From: Megamerina dolium
Taxonomy: Eukaryota; Arthropoda; Insecta; Diptera; Megamerinidae
Reading direction: 5' to 3'
DNA length: 64,000 nucleotides
NCBI GenBank assembly: GCA_963854835.1
Contig: OY978525.1
Span: 83,457,833-83,521,832 of the forward strand
The notes under the pieces were generated by a model. That model saw nothing but the letters and a program-made list of their open reading frames with translations, was not told the DNA's origin and ran no database searches. The position numbers and the translations under genes are program-made. How positions within the stretch are numbered: the stretch's first letter is position 1; every line of letters starts with the position of its first letter. Of the stretch, positions 49,507 to 61,689 are shown piece by piece.

Positions 49507-49566
49507 CGTTTGTCGTACAAATATAACTAAAATAATAGTAGTTTCCGCTTTTGCTATACGATCGTG

Positions 49567-49603
49567 GCGATGATGACAAATGCCTTGCATTTGTCATCAT
49601 CGC
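49567..49603. repeat. Perfect 17-bp hairpin
   Basis: Arms GCGATGATGACAAATGC (49567-49583) and its exact complement (49587-49603) around a 3-nt loop. Confidence 0.9.
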
Positions 49604-49760
49604 GTCTGCAGAAGCATGGCCTCAAACACTTGTATTATATAGAGGGTTTTTATTATAAATCTCATATAAAGTCAAAGGAGGCTGATTGCGTCACGCATCC
49701 CTTTCTGCTATACGCACATGAAACCAGCCGATTGGCCGCCCGTACTCATATGAACTATAT

Positions 49761-50723
49761 CAGGGGTCGGCAAATCATTTTTGAGTGTGTATTGGTGAGC
49801 ACGAGAGAGAATTGCGCTGCACAGTGCTTATAAGAACAAAAAAAACGTATCAAATATGTCTGGCGTATAAAGTTGTGTTTTATTTTGTTTTTTTTATCAA
49901 CAAAAAGAATAAAAAAAGGAGGCTTATTAATTAATATTATTATTAATATCAATATTCTTGGAACAGTTTCTTGCTAAAAGAATATTCAGAATCTACACTT
50001 CGAATACAAATAACTAGTTGGCAAAGGTCATTTATATCAGTGCTTTCATCCAAACATATTGAAAAAAATTTGCAAGAATTAATTTTCTTTTCAATTTCCG
50101 CTTCAATAAATACACCAATTTGATCTGTCCGCCGAGATAAAGTTCTAGGGGACAAAGGAATGTTTTCAATGACATCGACCAAATGACTATTTAGCTTCTG
50201 CAAAACTTGTTTAAAAATGCCTTGCATATAAACCCCATCAGAAAAAGGCCTTCCCTTTTTAATAATATTTATGCTTATCAAGTTAGACAAAGTCATTTTT
50301 ATTGCGGTTTTTGGCTTCCCAGCGCCTTTTTTATCTTAATTTTCTTCTTTAGAAACCCATTCCTTCAGCTTTAAAAGGAACTGCTTTTTATTTTCAATAT
50401 ATAAATTATCCCTTGCTTCACCCTGAAATTTGTCAAAATCCTTATGAAACTTATCATAATGTCTTTTGACATTATGTTTCTTAAAACATAAAGAATTGTG
50501 GCAAAGGAGACATTGCATTGCATTGAAAGCATTCGGAATCATAAAATATTTTCTTGCAGCCATATTATCATACATGTCCATTGTAACAAGCAAAAATAAG
50601 AAAATTATTAGCGCACCCGTCCACGTGTTGCTTCGTTGCTGTCTCAACAACGATTGAATTGAAAGAGCGTAAGAATGCGTGTGATGTGGGAGAGCTCATA
50701 TGAGCAGCTTTTGCCGATGCCTG
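49761..50723 (-). mobile_element. Deleted hAT element (Charlie/ZBED-like)
   Basis: 963 bp with ends CAGGGGTCGGCAAA and the complement of CAGGCATCGGCAAA. An exact 8-bp duplication AACTATAT lies at 49753-49760 and 50724-50731. It lies in the spacer of the long inverted repeat. Confidence 0.93.
49949..50650 (-). pseudogene. hAT transposase remnant, BED finger and N-terminal catalytic part
   Basis: The frame 50650-50339 has a BED/C2H2-like finger (CLLCHNSLCFKKHNVKRHYDKFH). The next frame (50296-49949) has SPRTLSRRTDQIG and CKFFSICLDESTDINDLCQL, which is characteristic of hAT proteins related to ZBED and GTF2IRD2 domains and holds the first catalytic Asp. The remainder, including the C-terminal dimerisation domain, is deleted. 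Between the frames about 40 bp with a stop shows the break. Confidence 0.85.
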
Positions 50724-50826
50724 AACTATATGCACGAAACGAAAGCGAAAGCAACAACATGCGTAGATGTGTATGTGTATGGCAATGTGTGGGTAATCAA
50801 CCAAAGACGAACAATTTGATGTGTAA

Positions 50827-51556
50827 TGCTGCAACTAGCCACCGACGTAAAAACGTAGAACGTGTCAGCTGACACGACCTATCTTATGGGAATGCCGTGT
50901 TAACGAAAACTCACCAACGTATGACGGTGACGTAGACGTTGCTCGTAGCGGAGAGAATCAACAGCAATTAGATTTTTAACGTAAAAACGTGTCAGTTGAT
51001 CGCTCTATATGTTTACAGGGTTACCAGCTTAGACTTTTATAAATGAATAAAAAATTAACTAAAAAAGTTTAGTTTTTTTTTTTAATTAATCAAAACTATC
51101 ATCGCGTCATCCCTATGCTCCACTTAGCAGCCAAGGGAAAATATATATATATATATATATCATCGTGTTTAGTTATTTAATAAAATATACTTCACGTATA
51201 TTAATTTTTTTTTTAGTTTCTAACCTATATATTATGAAATTTGATCATGAAAATGGTAAGTGTGATTAAAAGCATGCACGCACAGTGTCACATGGCAACA
51301 TTGTTATGTATGTATATAAGAAAGAACAGTCGATTTCTCCGTCGCTGCTACAGGCATAACTTTTGACAAATTTTTGCTCTTACGTACGGGCGGTACGTAC
51401 GTAAGAACATACAAAATTGCATTGATTTTCTCCGCTCCGAGCAACGTCTACGTCACCATCATACGGTGGTGAGTTTTCGTTAACACGACATTCTCATAAG
51501 ATAGGTCGTGTCAGCTGACACGTTCTACGTTTTTACGTCGGTGGCTAGTTGCAGCA
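50827..51556. mobile_element. 730-bp relative of the TAA MITEs
   Basis: Starts TGCTGCAACTAGCCACCGAC and ends with its complement. About 145 bp at the left and 178 bp at the right match the 202-bp units at 21179. The unique interior (about 50975-51375) has no clear coding frame and includes a short AT run near 51140. Flanks are TAA (50824-50826) and TTA (51557-51559), consistent with a TWA target. It cuts the right arm of the long inverted repeat. Confidence 0.85.
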
Positions 51557-51703
51557 TTAGCCGCTGAGCAAGCGAAAAATGACAAAATCTTGAAAAATTC
51601 AATCGTATGATTGGTGTGTTTCCGATCTCGCGTATTTATCAATGAAAAATACACAATGTTCCTTTGAATACGTACATATAGTTTTTACGTAGTAAAATAT
51701 GTA

Positions 51704-52613
51704 CGAGGGCGGATTGATAAAGAAGCTACCTAAGTACGAAAAAGGCAGAACAAACACAAAAACTTTTTTTTTTTTAAATTGCGATCTGTCAAACGTCAGC
51801 TGTTAAAATTTCACCCAAATTCATGGATTAGTTTATTTGTTGTAGTCGTTTGAAGTAACCAACTTTTGTGTTTCTTGAAAAATGGAAAAAAGCGAATTTC
51901 GTGAAGTGATTAAACACTATTATTTGAAAGGGAAAACGGCGAAAGAGACAAAAGAAAAGCTCGATAAACATTACGGTGAGTCTGCTCCGTCAGATTACAT
52001 GGTAAAATATTGGATTCCTGAATTTAAACGCGGCAGAACAAGCACTGCAACAATACCATCAACAGGAAGGCCAAAAGAGGCGGTTACTGAAGAAAATATC
52101 AAGAAAATCCTCGATATCGTTATGAATGATCGCCGAGTCAAGTTGCGTGAGATTGTTAAAATGGTAAACATCTCATATGAACGTGTGTTCAACATTTTGC
52201 ATGAACATTTACATATGAAAAAGCTTTCGGAAAGATGGGTGCCGCGTTTGCTCAGTGTCGAACAAAAACACAGCATTAGATACGATGCTAAAATTACGTG
52301 AAATACACTTCGAATTGGTTGATCATCCACCTTATAGTCCAGATTTAGCTCCTAGTGACTTTTTCCTGTTACCAAAATTGAAAAAATGGCTCGCAGGAAA
52401 GAAAGTCAGCTCAAACGGAGAAGTGATTACCGAAACTAACGCGTATTTTAAGGGGTTCCCGAAATCGTATTATTCAGATGGTATAAAAAAGTTGGAATAT
52501 CGTCTTACTAAGTGTGTCGAAGTAAAAGGAGACTATGTTGAGAAATAAATGGTTTTTGAAAAAAAAAAATGTTTTTTTCCTACTTAGGTAGCTTCATTAT
52601 CAATCCGCCCTCG
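51704..52613 (+). mobile_element. Internally deleted mariner
   Basis: 910 bp with TA at 51702-51703 and 52614-52615. Inverted ends are CGAGGGCGGATTGATAAAGA and the complement of CGAGGGCGGATTGATAATGA, continuing through AGCTACCTAAGTA. Inserted into the right arm of the long inverted repeat. Confidence 0.95.
51882..52548 (+). pseudogene. Mariner transposase, catalytic centre deleted
   Basis: 51882-52301 encodes the N-terminal bipartite HTH (FREVIKHYYLKGKTAKETKE; STGRPKEAVTEENIKK) up to WVPRLLSVEQK. The first two Asp motifs are missing. A frame overlapping at 52255-52548 has the third one (HPPYSPDLAPSDFFLLPKL) and the normal C-terminus. The deletion is roughly 350-400 bp judged from a usual 1.3-kb mariner. 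It keeps both TIRs, so it could only move with an outside transposase. Confidence 0.88.
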
Positions 52614-53159
52614 TAGGATACGAAAAATGAGAGCAATAGAAAGAAACATATGATAGAGTTGATTTGTTTGCAGTAGGTAAATATGGGATGATCTCTTATT
52701 GAAGTTCACTTAAGTTTTTATAACTAAAACATTTTGATAAGAATTAATTATTGTAAACAAATTAAATTTTAATAAAAATCGTGTTCCATGTAATTTAATT
52801 AATTTTCATTACCTACATATTTTTAATAAATTGTTGATACATATTTATAAATTTTGCTGAAATTCATCTGTATAAATGTAATTTAGAATTATCCTATATA
52901 ATTTCAATATTAATCCAATCTTCATCATCGGATTCATACATAGGTACATATGAAAGTATTTATAGATGCGACATGCCGACTCAAATTGATTGTGTGAAGC
53001 TGCGATTGGTTTACGTATGAAAATGCCTATTCTTAACTATTTCCAGTGTATCTAAAACACTTTTTAGTTTTGAGTGAAAAGGGGGCCATTGTTTCATCGC
53101 CAGATTTGCTGTTAAAACGCTGTCTATTAACAGTGGGATATCTCTATACTTCTAAAGTC

Positions 53160-54340
53160 TATGGTTTAACTAACTATAATTGTAGCTTGGAGTATACGGT
53201 GTCCTTGAATGCAATTTAATATAAATTCTTTCACTTGGAATTTTCTTTCAGATTAATAAAATATATTGTTTTTAGATCGTATAAAATATAAAATTAAAAT
53301 CCTTTATCTAGGGATTTTTGCGAAAATGTTTTTTTTTTTTTGTAATTGCAGTATTTGTTAGAAATGTTCATTCAACTAATAAAAATCAAAAAGTAAATGA
53401 AATGGAAAAAAATTAATTATCCACAAATACATATACAGTGTAATATTATGTAGTAATTATATCAATGTACTTGAATGATTTTTCGATGCTCGAATTTATT
53501 ATAAATGTAAAACATTATAGTGGCTTACAGCTCGAAGCATAGTCTGGATGATTATGTGACACCATATTTATTTTCTAGAAGACTTTAAGAAATCAAAATA
53601 TACCGATTCCATAGCTAAAAAACCTAGTTCTATGTCGGTATATTCACAAAACTATCCGACATGAAAGTATACTGCATGCATTTTAGGGGTTATTCTAACA
53701 TCAAAATTAGGTAACTTTTTTTAAAATCTGCTATATATGCTTTATAATTATGTTCAAGGTACAAAACATACAGATACCACATTTTGAAAATCATGGAAAA
53801 CATACGCAGATTTTGGTATTGCGAAATTTTTTTATCTGCGCAAATTATAAATGTTTTATAAATGTTTGGACTGCGTAATTTCCCTTTGAGCATAGCAAAC
53901 GTTTCCCCAAGACGAAGCTACAGTTTCATATTCTTTCATCATATACGTAAAAAGTGTATTAACTTAAGTATTAAGGACCTCTGGTGGCGAAATAGTCTGT
54001 AAGAGTGCTTCATTTATACATATCATTCGTTTTGATAAGCGATGGGTAAAACTAGTTTACCGCCTTTTTCGTAGCTCTTGAAGCACGCCAATTCTCATAG
54101 TTCTGCTTTATATTTGCAGCAGCATTATATTTACGTATCTATATGCATATTGTAATTAACGTATACAATTCTATCATTAAAAAGTCAATTTTCACAAAAA
54201 GCCCTATATACATTTTTTTGTTTTGTATGATTTATGTAGAAGCATTTTACGAATCTGAAAGAATTTTCCAGGGAAAACAAATTTTTATTAAATTTCGTTC
54301 AAGAGCATCGTGAGTAATGACAGTAGGTAAGAGTTATGAA
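53160..54340. other. Unassigned AT-rich DNA
   Basis: No gene or repeat could be supported. The 53690-53893 minus frame has no recognisable motif. Confidence 0.4.
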
Positions 54341-54429
54341 TCAGTAACTTTTCGTTGACGATATTTGTTATTACAAATATTGTTATGTTTCTAACCACAA
54401 CCATTGACTCAGTATTGTTTGAGCACGCG

Positions 54430-55341
54430 TCAAAGATGGACACCATTAAAGAGAAAATACGCCATATTTTACAGTTTTTCTTCGATAAAGGTGAAAACGC
54501 AAGCCAGTCGGCTGAACATGTGAATAATGTTTTTGGTCCTTATACTGTAACAGCCAATTACATGATATTTTGGTTTCGTCGATTCCCTTCCGGTAATTTT
54601 GATGTCAAAGATGCACTACGCTCTGGAAGGCCAATTGTCGAAAATATCGAAAAAATCTGTTTGGAATCATTTAAGTAAGGCTGGATACAAAAAGAAGCTC
54701 GATGTATGGGTGCCACACGAGTTAACGCAAAAAAACCTTATGGACCGAAGTTCCATCTGCGAATCGCTGCTGAATCGCAACAAAATCAATCCATTTCTGA
54801 AGCGGAATGTTACTGGTGATGAAAAGTGGGTCACTTACGACAACATCAAGCGAAAACGGTCGCGGTCGAATCGCGGTGAGCCGGCGCAAACGGTGGCCAA
54901 GCCAGGATTGACGGTCAGCAAGGTTTTGCTATGTGTTGGCTGGGATTGGCAGGGAATCTACTATGAGCTGCTCCCCTACGGCCAAACTCTTAATTCGGAA
55001 GCAATCGCCCACAAGTGCCCAGCTTTGGCCAATAGGAGAGGAATTGTGTTCAATCAGGACAACGCCAGGCCACAGACGTCGATAGTCACGCCAGAAGCTC
55101 CGGGAGCTTGGTTCTTATGCTTCCACCTTATAGTTCGGACCTGGCACCAAGTGATTCCTACCTGTTACTGTCTATGGCGAATGATTTTGCTGGTGAAAAA
55201 TTCGCCTCAATAGAAGCTTGTGAAAATCGACTGTCCCAGTTTTTTGCCAATAAGGACGAGGGTTTCTATGAGAGTGGCATTATGAAATTACCTTCAAAAT
55301 GGCAACAAGTTATAGAACAAAACGGTGCATATTTCCCCTAA
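54430..55341 (+). pseudogene. Mariner transposase, cecropia-like, decayed
   Basis: Three frames are needed. About 54436-54650 has an HTH region (IRHILQFFFDKGENASQSAE; ALRSGRPIVE). 54660-55100 has WVPHELTQKNLMDRSSICES, first Asp VTGDEKWVTYD, KVLLCVGWDWQGI and second Asp VFNQDNARPQTS. 55108-55341 has third Asp LPPYSSDLAPSD and the C-terminus IMKLPSKWQQVIEQNGAY. This is the SETMAR/Hsmar1-like (cecropia) group with D34D spacing. A deletion removes part between HTH and WVPHEL. I could not find its TIRs. Confidence 0.88.
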
Positions 55342-55582
55342 ATCAGATCATGCTAAATAAAACCTTCAATTTAATGCAAAAATAATGGATTTCTTTTGAC
55401 TAGATCTTATATATGCAAAATTTTATTTAAAAAAAAAAAAATTAGGTAACAAAATGACCAACAACTTTTAAAGATGTAACCGAAAATTAATTAAATACGC
55501 ACTTGAATTTGTATTTATAATTCAATGGAACAAATTGCTCCGTAAAATGAGTAGATTTAATTGAGACAATAAATTTGCTTGA

Positions 55583-55792
55583 ATGAAAGAAATAGCAGGT
55601 CGTCCACATATATCTTTTGAAGAAAGCAATGACCGAACAAAACGGATGAAAACTAAAGAGTTAAGGGAGACTACTTCAATCGATGTCTTGAGTTATACTA
55701 CGCATATCAAATTAAGAGGATCAGTTGAAGTAAACGCATCAAAACTAGTTAAAGAAATATTTAAAATTCGGCGAATAGTTGGTCGTTTTTAA
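55583..55792 (+). pseudogene. Possible remnant of a GRP/KRRKT-type arthropod ORF
   Basis: The 69-codon frame begins MKEIAGRPHISFEESNDRTK. It reads like a motif I associate with uncharacterised arthropod proteins (GRP-x-x-x-F-x-x-S, then basic KR, then LRE). There is no flanking structure and no start context worth noting. Could be chance. The rest of 55430-56285 is unassigned. Confidence 0.25.
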
Positions 55793-56285
55793 AGTCCTCG
55801 CTTGTCTGGTGAAGAGCGTGGACAGCATTAGTAGAAGCGAAATTAACAATGAAAACCAGTACAATATATTGTAATAGGAATGAGTGCTCTGGAGGAATTT
55901 CCTTCATATAAAGTAGTACAAAGAGAAAAATTTTTTGTTATGCTTTAAGAGAACACGTAACAACTATTGCACTTGTTTATGCCACATTACAGTCCTTGCT
56001 TGAACATAACGCCTGATTATGGTATAGAAGATTGTAATAGGATCTCTTCAAAATTTCTCGTCCCATGTAGTTCAGAATATAATTCATCAATTAGTTCGAC
56101 AGCTACATTCTTAGATATCCGGTAAAGCCTCATGACTACCGGATACCGAATAGTGATACTGCAATTTTTTTTTTCACTATCGCTAAATTTTCAGTGAATG
56201 AAATTCGTATTTTAACTACCACTGAAGAGATATTGGTAGCGAAATGCGTATTGCACTTACTTTTAGTGCATTATGGCCAACGCTA

Positions 56286-56494
56286 GTTAAATTTTGGACA
56301 GTATTAGAACGGACCTACTTATATTAGCCTGTTCCAAACAGCAGAACCCTTGAAGAATTTCCAATTGCTTGCCGAGATGTGGGTACCGTTCGCAAGAAAA
56401 GTCGTTTCGATATTAAAGTTGCCACAGTCGGCGATTGAACCCAAGACCTACGGATCAGAAGGCCAACGTAGTAACCACTGAGCTACGGCACCCA
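56286..56494 (-). repeat. tRNA-derived SINE, copy 2
   Basis: On the minus strand: TGCCGTAGCTCAGTGGTTAC (box A), GGGTTCAATCGCCGAC (box B), body TCGAAACGACTTTTCTTGCG and GGCAAGCAATTGGAAATTC. Lacks a middle block present in copy 1. Its 3' end (GTAGGTCCGTTC, ACTGTCCAAAATTTAAC) matches the fragment at 44200-44345. Confidence 0.8.
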
Positions 56495-56623
56495 CAAGTA
56501 CTATTAATTATGTTGTCCAATTAAGTGGGATTCCTGTAATTGGTCGAACTGTTGAACGAACATAGGCTAATTGATTCCCTGGTACATAGTACCAAAAATT
56601 GTGAAATTTTGAATTGCAATTAA

Positions 56624-57360
56624 GGGGAGGTTCTCCTCTTTTTTTTTTTTTTTTTTCAAAAAATCGACTTTTTTTTTCTTGATGAAATGAAAGGTATAAA
56701 CACAGAATATTTGTGCAATCGTATTTTTCGATCCACAACATATTTATCTCACTAAAGCCAGGAATAGCCGACTAAGATGCTGATGTGAGTACAATGTAGC
56801 ATTTTAACTTTAAACACGTTTATCTCCATTTTTTTTATCCTAGCGTCAAGCATAGCTCATGATCTACTGCTCAGATTTACTTCATCTAAAATTTTCCTGA
56901 AAGAATATGATTTTTCGTATGACTTATACCTAAAATAAACATAAACAATTGTTCAATAATTGTCGATAAACAAAAAAAAAACTTTAAGAGAAGAGGGTAA
57001 AATCGAAATTTTTCTTTAACTATGCATAAATTGGATAATTTTTCTTGAAAACTCTTTATAAATAGGTATAAGTCATAGGAAATTTTATTAACTTGAATAT
57101 AAAATACAAGTTTTTGATTTCAGTTTACTACAAGTGGCTGCAACCTTGACGTTATCGAACGACTCCTCGCTTTCAAAGGATGACACGATCCGCCATTTTG
57201 GGGCCGCAATATTAGATTTTGTCATCAAAATTTTTTTTTTGTATTTTTAAAAGTTGTCTTAATAAACCATCAAAACCGTTCGTTCGTATGTCTTTTCATT
57301 ATCCGACAGTAAACAATCAAATTTCGCTTCATTTTCGGCTAAAAAGGAGAGAACCTCCCC
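56624..57360. mobile_element. piggyBac-type MITE (TTAA duplication)
   Basis: 737 bp flanked by TTAA at 56620-56623 and 57361-57364. Perfect 12-bp inverted ends GGGGAGGTTCTC. No transposase inside; AT-rich with T-runs at 56639-56656 and near 56670. Confidence 0.88.
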
Positions 57361-57364
57361 TTAA

Positions 57365-58924
57365 GCAGGCAATACTGTACATGAATACATGAGTAGGGAA
57401 GAGATAGTTAGATCTTTACTTCAGTCAAATAAAATAAAAAAGATTATGAAAGAAACATATGTAATCTACACGATCCACACTTCACAACTTAAGTGGTCGA
57501 ACTTTCAAATATTAATCGTTTTGAAGAAGTTTCATAACAAAAAGAAAATGTTCATTACTTCCAAAACATAAAGGAAAATTAAACGAGAGTACACAAAAAT
57601 TATAAAAAAAATGTTTAGTTTTCACAAGAAAAAAAAAATCCCCATCACTTTTTTAGCACGCCCTCCTCCACTTATTTCTTTAATTCATGCTTTTGATGCT
57701 CTTTTGGTAAGGACATTAATGTTTTACTATGGATTTAATTATTTCTACGATTAAATAGTTTCTATACATGAAGCACATTTTTTTGCAGTCATTGTGTCAT
57801 TGCAGTCATATGTGCAAGCAGATTTCAGTTCGGCGTTTTCATTTGGTAGTTTTGCAAAGTTACTTCTCATATGGCGTATTAATCATCGTATCCCGTATCG
57901 GTATCTACGTAACTTTTTGTAACAAAGAACTAGGATACCGTATTCACATACATGAATATATTCTCATTTGTTAATTTTTGCGTAAGATATGTATGTAAGC
58001 GAACTAAGGGGTTGAAGAAAATTTCCTATTTCAAAACAACAAGTTCATTGTATCTATAAAATATCTATAAAATTTCAATATCAATGTCTTTTTGGCAATT
58101 TTACAAAACAATAATAACGTCATAGCTGAATTTATCAATTAAAACGCATATACAAATACATACGCCAGACAGCATACGACGAATATCGCAATTACGTACA
58201 ATATTCACTGCGAAAAAAATCTCGTATACAAAAACATTTGTGCACACGTCATGTTTTTTCAACGTCTATTCGACTGAGCATGGAATGACAATACACGTTT
58301 CAGAAAAGAAAGAAAATGATATCGAGAATCTCGTCTTTCTTCTCCCAGATAACATCATCATAGTCATGTCATTATTTGTCTTTGTTTTGTTTTATTGCCT
58401 AAAAGTTGAGATTTTTAATAAATAAAACACAACAGTGCTATCTTTTCATGCGCTTTATCACACTCCTTTCACAGTAGTTGGTGTTCCGTGTTGACTTCTC
58501 GTTATTCATATTTGCATATATTTATAATCATCGAAAGATTATTTTATGGCTATACGTGTTGTGGGGAAAAAAGTCCGTCCCGCCCTAATTTATACTTACG
58601 TTGATAATTTTTGTTCAATTTGATTAAACAAGTTTGAATTTATCAAAATAAACGGTTGGTCTCTTTTGAACTATGCAAACCTATATGAATTTGCAAAGGA
58701 GTCTATCTTTTTAACATTACGTTGTTTTGTTGTGAAGACCTCTATCCCGCTTCAAAACTCGACAACTCAACAACCCGCTTTAGTCGTAATAATCGGCCGC
58801 AAAATATTGTAATTGTATTAGCATAGTTATAATTGATCATCACATCAAGCGTATAAATAATTTATTACTAACTTATTTACTGTTTCGGCAAAATAATTTT
58901 TTTTCCATAAAGTTGGTTGATTGG
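57365..58924. other. Unassigned AT-rich DNA
   Basis: Only short, motif-free frames. Nothing supportable. Confidence 0.4.
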
Positions 58925-60400
58925 TTGAAGTGATGACTCATCCACAGATTCTGCGATAACATTGTTGAATGCACCCTATGTCCAAGTAGGTAGCAATGGT
59001 GTATTGTTTGCTGTCCAGAGATCCCTCAATTGTTTGCACTACCTTATGGAGAGCCGTTTCTGTCGACTTCCCCTTTCGGTATGCATGTTGGGCAGTGGAT
59101 ATAACGGAATTCTCCTCTCTTGCCAACCTTTGGTATGAAGACCACCTTTACTAGCCTCCAGCTAGTAGGTACATATTTCAGGTTCAGACATGCTTTGAAG
59201 ATTTGCACCAGCCACGGGAGCACACAGTCCAGTGTTACCTGTAACATTTTGGGCATGATCCCATCCGGACGTGGTGACTTCAAGGGTGATAAACTTTAAA
59301 TTACCCATGCAATTTTTTCGTTCGTTACTATATCATTTGTGAGATGCAGTGACTCGTAAGAGCGCCGCTCGGTCATACTACTTCCGCTTTCGTATCGACT
59401 GCATCCCGGAAAATGAGTGTTTTGAGTAATTCTAAGGATTCTTCTGTCGTTTCCGCCCAAGTTCCATCTTGCTTCCTAATCGAAGAAGCACTCGAATGGT
59501 CTTTGGATAGGATACGGCTCAGTCTCGCTGAATCTTTGGTAGATTCAATGGACGTGCAGAAATCTCTTCAGCCCTCTTTTTTTGGCGCTCCTAATAGCTT
59601 TCTAGCAAACAAACAATAGCTTTCTTGTACAGCCTCCTGCTTTACTTGTACAATTGCCAATTTCCAGTGGAGTAGCTGATGTTGTAATCTGCTCTTGCTT
59701 TCTTCCTTAGTTCCGACAGTTCCTGGTTCCTCCAAAGGCGGAAAGTTTTTTTTCCTATATTTCAGTGGGCACGACATTTTAAAGGCCTTGCCGAAAGCTT
59801 TTTCCAATGTTTCGACCATACTGTTTAGTGAATCAATGGATGTTATTCTATGAATGGGAGCCCCTCCTATTCTATTTCTAACTAAATTTTCAAACCGCGC
59901 CCAGTTAGTTCTATGGGGATGTGGCAAGGGTGGGTCTACCTTAAGATCCAAATCGTAGAGTATACAGCTATGATCCGAAAATGAGTTTTCGCTGGAGACT
60001 CCGATTTGTAAACCCCTATCACATCGCTATCTGATAATAAAGTGACATCCAACACTTCCGCCCATCCATCATACTGCTCCGAGCTTTGAAAGGTGAAAGT
60101 AGGGGTGTCAGTTTGTTTTTATTAAAAAGTTAAACAAAGGCTCACCTCGTTCATTAGTCTCGGAGCAGCCCCATAGTGCGTGCCTGACATTGGCGTCGCT
60201 AAGGGTCCTGTCACCTCTTCAGGCGACGCAGGTTTTTCATGTGCCATATATACTGATGCGACCCCTAGTGTGACGCCGTCAGCTACTAGATCAGCAACCG
60301 TTACATCCTGTGAATTGTACAATGGGGTTAGAAAAATATTTAGATGTTTTTTTGCTATAATACATGATCTAGGCCTACCTTGGATCCGTTTTTAGAGTAC
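58925..60400 (-). pseudogene. LOA/R1-like LINE ORF2 remnant
   Basis: Minus strand from about 60400: endonuclease pieces (VTLGVASVYMAHEKPASPEE), then a degraded stretch, PHPHRTNWARFENLV linker, RT start (SPRPDGIMPKMLQ; RLVKVVFIPKVGK), QHAYRKGKSTETALHKVV and TIATYLDIG (palm motif A). Coding similarity stops right after the FNNV-equivalent near 58945, so the catalytic YADD region and 3' end are absent. Many frameshifts. Confidence 0.75.
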
Positions 60401-60555
60401 GTTGTAGTTTTTCTCTGGAAACCCTTTGATCTCGGTGCACCGGTCCAGGGTTTCTGGACAATGGTAATATCCACGTCCTCCTACACCAGGAAGACGGCAA
60501 GGTTATCCGTAGTAGCCCGAGAGTGCTGCAAGTTAATTTGGACAACCTTGATGAC

Positions 60556-61680
60556 CATGGTTAAACGTCATTTGTTTCGATGACGTCGTCCAGCTGTACC
60601 CCTTCCAACAGCTTTACGGCACCCTCGGCTATATGCTCTTCCTCCGGGTTCGGAGAAGGGAATATTTTTAGTTTGGCCCACCGCATGCCAAACCAAAGTT
60701 TATTTTCCTTTTTTTCTAGCGGTTCGAGGATCTCTTGAGGTTCTAATGAGCAGAAGGAACGACGCACTATTCTTTTGCGGAACCTCCGCTTTGATGACTG
60801 ACCAGTCAGTCATGGGGATAGCGCGATTATGTACCTGCAGATACTTAATCAACTGGTTGCCATCAAACTCCATGTTTATTATCCATATACGCGCCCTGGG
60901 CCTCGCTGGTTGGGATAGTCTTGATCCTCAAGCCTTCCCAGGCGTCTTGGATTTTGGCAACCGCGTCGTTAAGGAATGTTAAAGAGTCCTGATCGCCGCA
61001 TTTGATGACCCTATAATCGCGAACAACCTCCGTTGAGTTGAAACGTGGTGGCTCACCCTCCGGGTTTGCCATCACGTGATCGAGGACGATTCGAGACAGC
61101 CGTGCCTGAATTTCGCCCCAAATTGTCCAGCACAGGCTTCCCGCGGCCAGTGGTCTCATCCACCAACGCGATCTACAGATGATCACGTGCTACCTCGTTG
61201 TAGCTACTTGGTTTTGGAGCAGTTTTTGGAGGACGTACAGCAACACTGCTTCCGTCGGCCATTTTGCTTTTTTAGGCGCCTGCCGGATTCGTCGTAAGAC
61301 CGATTCCGCTTTGTTGCCTCGTTTACACTGGGTTTTTTCTCCAAGTACTCCTTGTATTTTTGGGTCACCTTCCCCTACCTGACTTTGTCAGCCTCATCCT
61401 TTGGATGAACAGTACCAGCGGCCTCGTTTTTGCTTATCCTACCGAGGATGTGCAGAGCCCGCTGGTACTGCTTATGCGAGGATGGTTGTTTAGCTTAACG
61501 CTTAGGCCCCTTGGACACAGCGGCTTTTTCTCGTTGATTGTTTACTAATGTGCTGTGACCCACAGCATCACTAGTAACCGTCTCCTGGCTAGAAGCCAAG
61601 AGATCCTCCTCCGATGTGGTACCCAACCGCCTCCGTCCGTCCGTCACGGTATCCGAAGTTTTATTGTTTTTATTTGGCAT
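60556..61680 (-). pseudogene. LOA/R1-like LINE ORF1 (DUF4780-like)
   Basis: From 61680: MPNKNNKTSDTVTDGRRRLG, a low-complexity N-terminus. 61186-60863 then has RLSRIVLDHVMANPEGEPPR and RVIKCGDQDSLTFLNDAVAK, which resembles the DUF4780 domain of fly LINE ORF1 proteins. The tail (60767-60561) includes WAKLKIFPSPNPEEEHI. Such ORF1 products bind nucleic acid. Frames are broken in several places. It lies directly upstream of the ORF2 remnant, as expected. Confidence 0.7.
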
Positions 61681-61689
61681 GTCAACTGT

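Larger units (their letters stand above)
50736..53158 (-). repeat. Right arm of long inverted repeat, with insertions
   Basis: Complement of 48378-49187. It is interrupted by a MITE (50827-51556) and a mariner (51704-52613). Without them it is about 780 bp, similar to the left arm. Ends near TATACTTCTAAAGTC. Confidence 0.85.
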
